Below, in pieces: positions 1 through 6,473 of a stretch of 13,254 nucleotides of DNA. Each line of letters starts with the position of its first letter. The stretch's first letter is position 1. The notes below the pieces were generated by a model, which searched no databases, was not told the origin of the DNA, and was given only the letters and a program-made list of their open reading frames with translations. A program made the translations under genes and the position numbers. The stretch comes from JBNKLG01 sp050292235 (GTDB taxonomy: Bacteria; Pseudomonadota; Gammaproteobacteria; Chromatiales; Chromatiaceae): the NCBI GenBank assembly GCA_050292235.1, contig JBNKLG010000079.1, positions 1 through 13,254 on the forward strand, in the 5' to 3' direction.

Positions 1-1301
1 TACCAGCCATGCTGATGCTGGCTGTAGTCCAGCTTGCGTTCGAAAGCGAAGATGCCGTCTCTGGTGGCGCCAATGCCACCATGACAGCCGATGCAGAATG
101 CCAGCTCTTCATAGGTCTGGGGTCTGAGTTCCCCCTCCGCATCTTCGATAAAGGCAGCATAGGTCCACCCCAGGCTGTTACTCACACCGGTCTCATGATT
201 GCCCATGATGGTGCGCAGTCGGTTGGGGAAGTCGCGCTTCTCCTTAAACTCGGCGCCGGCATGGTCTTTGATGTTGGCGTAAGTCAGCCAGGCATGTTTA
301 CGGGCATATCGCATCTCTTTGATGCGTTCGGACATGATCATGTTTCCACTTTTATCGACATCGATATAGCGCACGCTGTGCAGGAATTCTGTACCTTTTG
401 GGTAAAGTCCGGCAGCGATTTTGATCCGGCCTTTCCGTTGTAGCTGTTGTGCTTTGCCGACATACCACATGAAATGATGATTGAGTGGTGCCCAATCGTA
501 GACGACCTTGGTGGCGGTCCCTATGCTTCCATCCTTATCCAGATCAACCATGCCCATGGCCGCTTCATCTGTGGGATCGATAGAGATGTCCCGTTCACGC
601 ACCATGGCCTCGGTAATGGCCAGATTGGTTTTATAGATGGTTTGATCATGGTTACCTTTGACATCCTGGCGATAGACCGCCGGAAGTCTGATCAGCACGT
701 CGTCAGTGGAGCCGTTGGCCGGCCAGAAGGTCCCCAGAAAGGGATAGTAGGCAAAGGCGCGCCAGCCGGAATAGCTGCCTTTTGGATCTCGATCAAACCC
801 TTCGTGATCAAAGTTGTACCAGAGGTCAGGCAGTACGCCATCCCACTTGCCGTTACCATTGAAATCCCACGCTTTTGGCAGATGGTTATTGAGTTTTTCG
901 TTCAGTTTTAATCTGCCCCTGACGTCGAAGTAATTGCTCTTGCGGATATATGCCCTGATCTCCTGGTCACTGATCGCGGCCACTGCGGCGGAGCGATCCT
1001 GGAACAGGTTACTCCAGTGGTTGATCCGGGCATGTTCAGGCAAGGCGTAGGTGATCTGAAGCTGGGGGTCATCAATGTAATTGGGCCGCTTGGATGTTGT
1101 ATGACAGGCATAGCAGGGGTTGTGAACATTGCCCTTGTTGTCTTTGGTTTTGGTGTAGCACTGAGCGGGAATATAGGCAGCAGGATTCTTCAGGGTGCGA
1201 TATCGATAGGAGACCAGGGCATTGTGGTCACCCTTCACCGCGAATGGCTGGCCATTAGCCGTAGTGATGATCAGAGTCAGGAAGAGGGCTAGGTATCGCA
1301 T
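1..1301 (-). CDS. Secreted c-type cytochrome-like protein with EF-hand-like loops, 3' end cut by window edge
   Basis: An open frame starts at ATG 1301 and runs without a stop off the left edge, giving 433 complete codons. A purine-rich AGAGG lies 7 bases before the ATG. Residues 1-15 (MRYLALFLTLIITTA) look like a Sec signal peptide, as expected for a periplasmic or exported cytochrome. Two haem-binding CxxCH motifs are visible: CYACH at residues 63-67 and CIGCH at 403-407. An extra Cys48 precedes the first. Between them are three acidic calcium-loop-like segments: D146-F-N-G-N with D154, D253-L-D-K-D-G-S-I, and D314-V-D-K-S-G-N ending in Glu325. The last fits the 12-residue EF-hand loop pattern. 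It lies downstream of the PhoX-like gene on the same strand, beyond a possible terminator. I do not recognise a named family. A redox or electron-transfer role is inferred from the haem motifs alone, and further haem sites may lie past the edge. Confidence 0.8.
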   Translation of the reverse strand, partial: MRYLALFLTLIITTANGQPFAVKGDHNALVSYRYRTLKNPAAYIPAQCYTKTKDNKGNVHNPCYACHTTSKRPNYIDDPQLQITYALPEHARINHWSNLFQDRSAAVAAISDQEIRAYIRKSNYFDVRGRLKLNEKLNNHLPKAWDFNGNGKWDGVLPDLWYNFDHEGFDRDPKGSYSGWRAFAYYPFLGTFWPANGSTDDVLIRLPAVYRQDVKGNHDQTIYKTNLAITEAMVRERDISIDPTDEAAMGMVDLDKDGSIGTATKVVYDWAPLNHHFMWYVGKAQQLQRKGRIKIAAGLYPKGTEFLHSVRYIDVDKSGNMIMSERIKEMRYARKHAWLTYANIKDHAGAEFKEKRDFPNRLRTIMGNHETGVSNSLGWTYAAFIEDAEGELRPQTYEELAFCIGCHGGIGATRDGIFAFERKLDYSQHQHGW

Positions 1302-1350
1302 GGTGAATCCTCTCGGTCTCGGTTTTGGCTTTCAGCTCCATGGGGAAAAC

Positions 1351-1377
1351 AACGAAGGCCCAATTCGGGCCCCCGTT
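1351..1377 (-). terminator. Hairpin, probable terminator after the PhoX-like gene
   Basis: Arms 1351-1361 and 1367-1377 face each other around a 5-base loop. Read on the minus strand, the arms form an 11-bp stem with two G-U wobbles and a GGGCC/GGCCC core. It is followed by a short GTTTT run (1350-1346), which is weak as a U-tract. Read on the plus strand, the same element has two A-C mismatches but is followed by T6 (1379-1384). It lies 29 bases past the stop codon of the PhoX-like gene and before the cytochrome gene. It probably stops or reduces readthrough between them and may act in both directions. Confidence 0.5.
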
Positions 1378-1393
1378 ATTTTTTGACGAACCT

Positions 1394-1410
1394 ATTGATT
1401 GGCAATCAAT
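1394..1410. repeat. Perfect 7-bp inverted repeat overlapping the stop codon of the PhoX-like gene
   Basis: Arms ATTGATT (1394-1400) and AATCAAT (1404-1410) surround a GGC spacer. The TGA stop codon of the PhoX-like gene (1408-1406) lies inside the right arm. The element is AT-rich and sits just before the GC-rich hairpin at 1351-1377. It could be a small RNA stem protecting the transcript end, or chance. No protein-binding function can be read from the sequence. Confidence 0.4.
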
Positions 1411-3205
1411 GCCTTTTTCCGTGCTTCCAAGGTTTGTTGTCTTTTTCACCCATGGCCGGAAAAGGACCTAGGTAGCCGGTGTAGGCGCGGGCCTCCTGCT
1501 TTTTCTCCAGCATATCCTGATCAGACTCTCCAAAGGGGTGCTGGATAACGGACATGACGTAGGCAAAGCCACCAATATTTGGGTAGAAGTAGGGTGAGGT
1601 GGTCTCTGATCCATAGGGTGTGGTCTGGATGCGGGTCAGCTTTTCCGTGTCCAGATGGTAGGACCAGATCATGTCGTTCTGATGCTTGCCCGTGTCTTCG
1701 CCGATGATGAGGGTGTTATATCCCGGCATAAAGGTGATGTTGTCCGGTTCTGATATGCCATTCAGATCACACTGGTTAGCGGCATAGGGGCCATCTGCAG
1801 GATAGGGATTGTCCTCCGCAGCACCACGGCTGTACAAGCGGGGTATGCCACTGAGCAGACCGTGCATTTTGGTCGCCACAAAGTGGTTGTCCAGGTCGAG
1901 GGCGTAGACGGTACCGCAATAGTTATAAGGTACGCTCATGTCGCCCTTGCCATCGCTCATTCCGCCACGTACCCGTGACATGGAGAGGAACAGCGTGTTG
2001 GTCTCAGGATTCAGGGTGATGCCTTCCATCTTTTCGAACTCGATGGTGGCGCCCTTCAGTGCGGCATAGCGGCTGGATTCCAGGAAAGCAGCTGCCTTTT
2101 CCTGACCAGGTTTGACGGACAGGCATTCGGCGCCATCACGGGTTCTGATTGCGGTACAGTGATCCCCATCTACTTCGAAGATATCGCTGAAAGTGATGCC
2201 GCTGTCGATGAGGCTGCGTACTTCCTTGTCTGTGGCGTGACCCAGTTTGACCCAGGTGATGTCGGCAGCACCACCATCCAGAGGATAGGCGCGCTCCTGG
2301 TCGTTGGTCCAGGGGGAGGTCTGATTCCACTTGGCGGCATAGAGTTCACCAGCGCTGAGGTCTCCAGCCACATCCGCTTCGTATCGGAACAACCCAACAC
2401 TTGAGCCGTCATCCGAGATATAGACGGTTTTCCGATTTGGCATGACATAGGATAACTCAATGGCAACGCGGCCCATGGCGTAGTGTTTGGCCACCGAGGC
2501 ATTGCGGAAGTCTTTAACATGGACTTCCACCACAAAGCCGTAGTCATAGGGGTTCATGTATTGCTGGGCCAGGGCTGGCAGGTTGGCGTCTGCTGCTCCC
2601 CGTGCTGCGGGGAAGTAGCGTACCATTTCAGCGTTGTAGGCGCTGATGTTGCCGTCTATCCACTCTTTGGCGTTTGGTGGATACTCCTCGGAGCCCATAT
2701 GGGTACCCCAGGGTGAGACGGAGCCAGCGCAGTGTACCCAGCCACCATTAACGTGGGAAAAATCCAGCGGACGGGTTCTGGCAGCGCTCAGTTTGCCCGT
2801 TCTTTTGTTCTGGTTTAACTCGGTCAGATACATGGCAGCAGGGCGGGTTTCGAAGTGAGAGACCATGTAGAGTTCGCCATGTCTGCCACGGAGGATGGAA
2901 GAGAAGTCGTTGTCGTTTGATAATTTGTAAGAGCCATCCTCCAAAACGACGGGTTTGCCTTCGATATCGAAGATCTGGCCAAAGCGTGCAGGTGAGCGGT
3001 GAGGCCGGTCTCCGGTGCGAAGTAGTACGTTGTATTTCACGTCAACTTTTTTGCCATCAACGATGGCAAAGTTTGAAGTTAATACAGAGCGTTTGTCGAG
3101 ATCATTGGTTGGTACTGCGGCATTGGTGAATTGAATGTCACCGGCCGTCGCCGAACCTGTCATGGCAGCAGCCACTGCAAGTGTCAGGAGTTTCACATTG
3201 TTCAT
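1406..3205 (-). CDS. DUF839 / PhoX-like phosphatase with Sec signal peptide
   Basis: The 599-residue product starts at ATG 3205. Residues 1-22 (MNNVKLLTLAVAAAMTGSATAG) form a Sec signal peptide with no twin-arginine pair, so the protein should reach the periplasm unfolded. The body resembles the DUF839/PhoX family. HCAGSVSPWGTHMGSEE (158-174) matches the PhoX signature of a metal-ligating Cys followed by PWGT and an acidic pair, with Cys159 and Glu173-Glu174. Further family-type motifs are SDDG (264-267), KMEG with Glu394, EPDN (486-489) and GED (502-504). PhoX enzymes are calcium/iron-dependent alkaline phosphatases of beta-propeller fold, but many DUF839 proteins have untested substrates. 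PhoX itself is normally Tat-exported, so the Sec leader is atypical. The gene lies 159 bases downstream of gspM on the same strand, which makes it a plausible T2SS substrate. That link is inference; the family assignment is firm. Confidence 0.85.
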   Translation of the reverse strand: MNNVKLLTLAVAAAMTGSATAGDIQFTNAAVPTNDLDKRSVLTSNFAIVDGKKVDVKYNVLLRTGDRPHRSPARFGQIFDIEGKPVVLEDGSYKLSNDNDFSSILRGRHGELYMVSHFETRPAAMYLTELNQNKRTGKLSAARTRPLDFSHVNGGWVHCAGSVSPWGTHMGSEEYPPNAKEWIDGNISAYNAEMVRYFPAARGAADANLPALAQQYMNPYDYGFVVEVHVKDFRNASVAKHYAMGRVAIELSYVMPNRKTVYISDDGSSVGLFRYEADVAGDLSAGELYAAKWNQTSPWTNDQERAYPLDGGAADITWVKLGHATDKEVRSLIDSGITFSDIFEVDGDHCTAIRTRDGAECLSVKPGQEKAAAFLESSRYAALKGATIEFEKMEGITLNPETNTLFLSMSRVRGGMSDGKGDMSVPYNYCGTVYALDLDNHFVATKMHGLLSGIPRLYSRGAAEDNPYPADGPYAANQCDLNGISEPDNITFMPGYNTLIIGEDTGKHQNDMIWSYHLDTEKLTRIQTTPYGSETTSPYFYPNIGGFAYVMSVIQHPFGESDQDMLEKKQEARAYTGYLGPFPAMGEKDNKPWKHGKRH

Positions 3206-3364
3206 ATGCAGGATTCCCAGGTGATTGGCAGTCTGTTCAAGACCAGAGGGTGGAAAACAAAACGCTTAAGCATCCTAACCAGAGAATGTGAATGGAGCGT
3301 GATGGGTTTCTTTCAGTTTGGTTAATTTTTTATGACGTGCCTGGGGAGGTACATACCAGGAGGT
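3206..3364 (-). promoter_or_regulatory. Intergenic region between gspM and the PhoX-like gene, probable promoter region
   Basis: These 159 bases separate the end of gspM from the start of the PhoX-like gene. The gap is much longer than any inside the gsp operons, so the phosphatase-like gene probably has its own promoter. On the minus strand there is an AT-rich stretch (about 3321-3335) and a TTCACA hexamer resembling a -35 box, but no convincing -10 at the right distance. No strong gspM terminator is visible; a 5-bp CCTGG/CCAGG dyad around 3340-3361 lacks a T-run. Confidence 0.35.
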
Positions 3365-3844
3365 TTATCGGGAGAGCGTGATTCGTCCGGAGACGTACCC
3401 GGGTTGTTGTGAGGCGGAGAGTTGCAGCTGCTCGATGTGAACAGATTTTTGTTCGAACCAGGCCAGCTGTTGGATGAGGCGGTTGAAATCCGCATTTTCC
3501 AGTTCGATGCGCAGCCGTTTATCGCCTTCCGGTCGAACCCTTTTGGTGGCGGCGGTGAGTCCTGCAGCCTGAAAGCGCTGGTTCAGGGTGCCGATGAGTG
3601 AGCCTTCGAGCTGCTGGGTGGGTCCGTGTTGTTTTTGTCCATGCCTGGCCTGGGCCTGTTGTTGTAACCATTGCCGGTCCTGGTTCAACTGTTGGTATTG
3701 CTCTTGGAGCTGCTGATACTGCCGTTTCAGGGGCAGGTCGATGAAGACATAGAGGAGACTAAGCGCAAGGACCGCGGCCAGAGCGATCATGAATATCTGC
3801 CGCGGTTTGGGCAGACTGTTCCAGTAGGTGTCGAGCGCAGTCAT
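3365..3844 (-). CDS. gspM: T2SS inner-membrane protein GspM
   Basis: The 159-residue product has the GspM layout: a short cytoplasmic N-terminus, one membrane span (about residues 16-35), a Gln-rich coiled coil (about 38-68) and a small periplasmic ferredoxin-like region (about 80-159). GspM binds GspL and helps hold the assembly platform to the ATPase. The start ATG overlaps the gspL stop by 4 bases (ATGA arrangement), which shows translational coupling and fixes the start. It is the last gsp gene on the minus strand. gspN, often next in other T2SS operons, is absent and the following gene is the PhoX-like gene. Position, size and topology support the call; the sequence is poorly conserved in this family. 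Confidence 0.88.
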   Translation of the reverse strand: MTALDTYWNSLPKPRQIFMIALAAVLALSLLYVFIDLPLKRQYQQLQEQYQQLNQDRQWLQQQAQARHGQKQHGPTQQLEGSLIGTLNQRFQAAGLTAATKRVRPEGDKRLRIELENADFNRLIQQLAWFEQKSVHIEQLQLSASQQPGYVSGRITLSR

Positions 3845-4959
3845 GGTGCGGAGAGTCCGATGATGGCCATGGCTGTGCCCTGGTCGAGGTTGAGTTGTTT
3901 GAGCTGGGCCTTGAGGCCTTTTTGATTGAGCTGGTTCACCAGTTGCTCCGGAAATCGCATATCTTTCGTGCGCAACTGAAACTCCAGTTGTTGATCCCGA
4001 TAGGAGAGCTGCTGGAATTGGTGTTCTCCCTGTCTGCCCATGAGCCCGGCGACCTGGTTTAGCTGAAACAGGAGCGAAGAGGCACTGCTGCTCCCCTGTT
4101 GCTGGATCAGATACTGTTCAACCCGTGCCCGGGCCCGGCCTTCCACATACCGGCTGCCTTTGGGCATGATGTCTGTATAGGCTTGACGGATGTCGGTCTG
4201 AGCCTGTTCTGAGAGCGCTTCCAGTCTGGAGACCTCCAGTTTGCTGTGCAGGCTGCTGGCCAGCCAGAGCAGACAGGCCATCAGGGCGACTGGCCACCAG
4301 GATTTGATGTCGTTTTGTCCCTGGTGGCGGGGTTGAAACGGGCCTTGCAACAGATTGATATTGCGGTTTGGGTCGACTGCGGCAAAGTCATCGAAGTCAC
4401 CCACCTGACTGGTGCTGGGGCAAGGCAGCTCTGGTTCCGGCCATCGCTCAATGGCGCCCAGAATGCGGATGCCCCGGGGCCAGCCCTGGGCTGTTGCTGT
4501 CGCTGTTAACAGGAAATCGAGATTCTCCAGCTCTCCCGCAAATCCGCTGAAATCGTCCAGGCGTAGCAGAAAACGTTCCGGCTCCAGAAACAGCGTCCAG
4601 TGGTCCTCTTCGAGGGGCAGGGCCAGGATGTCCGGAATCATCTGATGGGCGTCTGGATAGATCTCTTGCCAGGCTTTCAGACTATCTGGATGGCAGATGG
4701 CCATGGGCATGAGGTTGCCAAAGGGTGCCTTGGCGGGATAGGCGAAGTGGAGTTCGCCGGGGTCTTCACTCAGCAGTTCTTCAACGGCGAAGGGGGCCGC
4801 CTGTTTGGCCATGCTGCGGCTGACCTTTTCCGGAAGTGCTGCACTGGCCAGGAGCACGGATTCGCTGGGTACCAGCACAACGGTTTGAAGATTCGCTTCA
4901 GTGGCGACAGCCGTGGTGGTCTCTGCTGTTGGTAGCAGGCGAATGAAGTCGCTGCTCAT
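3841..4959 (-). CDS. gspL: T2SS inner-membrane platform protein GspL
   Basis: The 372-residue product has a large cytoplasmic part (about 1-215), a single membrane span (about 221-238, WWPVALMACLLWLASSL) and a periplasmic ferredoxin-like tail (about 300-372). The segment NLLQGPF (202-208), just before the span, is a typical GspL feature. In the family the cytoplasmic domain has an actin-like fold and recruits GspE to the membrane, while the periplasmic tail pairs with GspM. The start ATG shares one base with the gspE stop (TGATG), and the end overlaps gspM by 4 bases, so gspE-L-M form a coupled block. In the usual gspC-to-N order gspL follows gspK. Here it follows gspE directly, because the F-to-K genes are on the opposite strand. 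Confidence 0.93.
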   Translation of the reverse strand: MSSDFIRLLPTAETTTAVATEANLQTVVLVPSESVLLASAALPEKVSRSMAKQAAPFAVEELLSEDPGELHFAYPAKAPFGNLMPMAICHPDSLKAWQEIYPDAHQMIPDILALPLEEDHWTLFLEPERFLLRLDDFSGFAGELENLDFLLTATATAQGWPRGIRILGAIERWPEPELPCPSTSQVGDFDDFAAVDPNRNINLLQGPFQPRHQGQNDIKSWWPVALMACLLWLASSLHSKLEVSRLEALSEQAQTDIRQAYTDIMPKGSRYVEGRARARVEQYLIQQQGSSSASSLLFQLNQVAGLMGRQGEHQFQQLSYRDQQLEFQLRTKDMRFPEQLVNQLNQKGLKAQLKQLNLDQGTAMAIIGLSAP

Positions 4960-6428
4960 CAGATATCCCGCGAAATGCGCATGACCTCTTCCAGACTGGT
5001 GTCACCTGTCAGGAGTTTATCCAATGCGATCTTGCGAATGGTGGGATGGCGCTGTGCCGCCACGGTGCTCATGTCGTGTTCTGAGGCACCATCGTGGATC
5101 ATGGTGCGCAACTCATGATTGATCAGAAAGAGTTCGTAGAGTCCGGTTCGGCCACTGTAACCACTGTGTCCGCAAGCGGAACAGCCGGTGGCCCGGTAGA
5201 GCCGGGTCGAGCCGTCTGGCTCTATCCCCAGCATTTCCCATTGCGCAACATCGGGCTGGTAGGCCTCTTTGCATTCTGGACAGAGGCTACGGACCAGACG
5301 CTGTGCCAAAACACCGATCAGGGATGAAGAGAGCAGAAAGGGTTCGATACCGATATCCCGCAGCCGGGTGACGGCACCGGCTGCGGTGTTGGTATGGAGG
5401 GTGGAAAAGACCAGGTGTCCGGTGAGACTGGCCTGGATGGCGATGCGTGCGGTCTCTTCATCACGGATCTCCCCCACCATGACCACGTCGGGGTCTTGGC
5501 GCAGCATGGCGCGCAAGCTGCGGGCGAAACTCATCTCGGCCTTGGTGTTGACCTGGGTCTGACCGATGCCATCGATGAAATATTCGATGGGATCTTCCAC
5601 GGTCAGGATATTGCGGCTGCCATCGTTGATTTTGGCCAGAGCGGCGTAGAGGGTAGTGGTTTTCCCCGAGCCGGTGGGCCCGGTTACCAGGATGATGCCG
5701 TTGGGCTGTTTGATGAGGCTTTCAAAACCCTCCAGGGTGTGATTGCCCATGCCCAGATGGGCCAGGTCCAGGCGGCCAGCCTGTTTATCGAGCAGGCGCA
5801 TCACCACCCGTTCGCTGGAGCCTGAGGGCAGGGTGGAGACGCGTACATCCACCGCCCGGTTGCCCAGCTTGAGCGAGATGCGACCATCCTGGGGCAGGCG
5901 CTTTTCGGCAATATTCAGATGCCCCATGATCTTGATGCGCGAGATCAGCAGGGGGCCTACGGAGAGCGGTGGTTCCATCACGTCGCGCAAGACACCATCC
6001 ACCCGCATGCGGACCAGGAGGCGCTTTTCGAAAGGGTCCAGATGTACGTCAGAGGCGTTGAGTTTGACGGCCTGGGTGAGCAGGGCGTTGATCAGACGGA
6101 TGATGGGGGCATCATCCTGGCTTTCCAGGAGATCTTCAGGCTCGGACAGAGCCTGGCTGATGTCATCCAGCGAGAGATCAGCGCCCAGGGCGTCGATGGC
6201 TTCGGCAGCGCCATCAGTCAGATTGTCATGGGATGCGGAGAGGCGGCGCTCGAATTCGACCTTACTGATGACCTGATACTTGATGGGTTGGTTCAGCCGA
6301 CGGCGTACCTCTGCCAGGGCCGTGGGATTGGGCGGGTCGGTGAGGAGCAGGGTGTCACCCGACAGCAAGAGGCCATGGCGTTTGGCAAAGCCATAGGGCA
6401 AGTCGTTTTCGCTGTTGGGTGAGGCCAT
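4959..6428 (-). CDS. gspE: T2SS traffic ATPase GspE
   Basis: GspE is the cytoplasmic hexameric ATPase that powers pseudopilus assembly. I take ATG 6428 (489 residues) as the start because AGGA (6440-6437) lies 8 bases upstream. A TTG at 6449 would add seven residues but has no ribosome-binding site. In the 489-residue numbering an N-terminal GspL-binding region (about 1-100) is followed by the core: the Asp box around SDVHLDP (126-132), Walker A GPTGSGKT (250-257), the Walker B segment VVMVGEIRDEET (315-326) and the His box TGHLVFSTLHTN (336-347). Four cysteines in two CxxC pairs (383/386 and 416/419) form the zinc-binding motif typical of GspE. All catalytic motifs are intact, so the protein should be active. 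It lies 45 bases after gspD and overlaps the gspL start by one base. Confidence 0.97.
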   Translation of the reverse strand: MASPNSENDLPYGFAKRHGLLLSGDTLLLTDPPNPTALAEVRRRLNQPIKYQVISKVEFERRLSASHDNLTDGAAEAIDALGADLSLDDISQALSEPEDLLESQDDAPIIRLINALLTQAVKLNASDVHLDPFEKRLLVRMRVDGVLRDVMEPPLSVGPLLISRIKIMGHLNIAEKRLPQDGRISLKLGNRAVDVRVSTLPSGSSERVVMRLLDKQAGRLDLAHLGMGNHTLEGFESLIKQPNGIILVTGPTGSGKTTTLYAALAKINDGSRNILTVEDPIEYFIDGIGQTQVNTKAEMSFARSLRAMLRQDPDVVMVGEIRDEETARIAIQASLTGHLVFSTLHTNTAAGAVTRLRDIGIEPFLLSSSLIGVLAQRLVRSLCPECKEAYQPDVAQWEMLGIEPDGSTRLYRATGCSACGHSGYSGRTGLYELFLINHELRTMIHDGASEHDMSTVAAQRHPTIRKIALDKLLTGDTSLEEVMRISRDI

Positions 6429-6436
6429 GAGGGTAT

Positions 6437-6440
6437 TCCT
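6437..6440 (-). promoter_or_regulatory. Ribosome-binding site that fixes the gspE start
   Basis: AGGA on the minus strand lies 8 bases before ATG 6428, a normal spacing. The upstream in-frame TTG at 6449 has no comparable purine run, so ATG 6428 is the better start. Confidence 0.6.
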
Positions 6441-6473
6441 GGGCGGCAATGGCTAAGTGGCTGTTGCAGAGGC

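Noticed and set aside
9..911. Two plus-strand open frames of 144 and 154 codons
   Set aside because: They are antisense to the cytochrome-like gene, whose frame is continuous with a signal peptide, CxxCH motifs and calcium loops.
3321..3338. Possible Pho box upstream of the PhoX-like gene (minus strand)
   Set aside because: The first heptamer matches CTGTCAT at five of seven positions, but the second matches at only three. That is too weak to call PhoB control.
5743..6422. Overlapping plus-strand open frames of 167-177 codons
   Set aside because: They are antisense to gspE. Their composition (Arg/Ser-rich or Gly-rich) is that of reverse-frame translation, and two frames over the same DNA cannot both be favoured.
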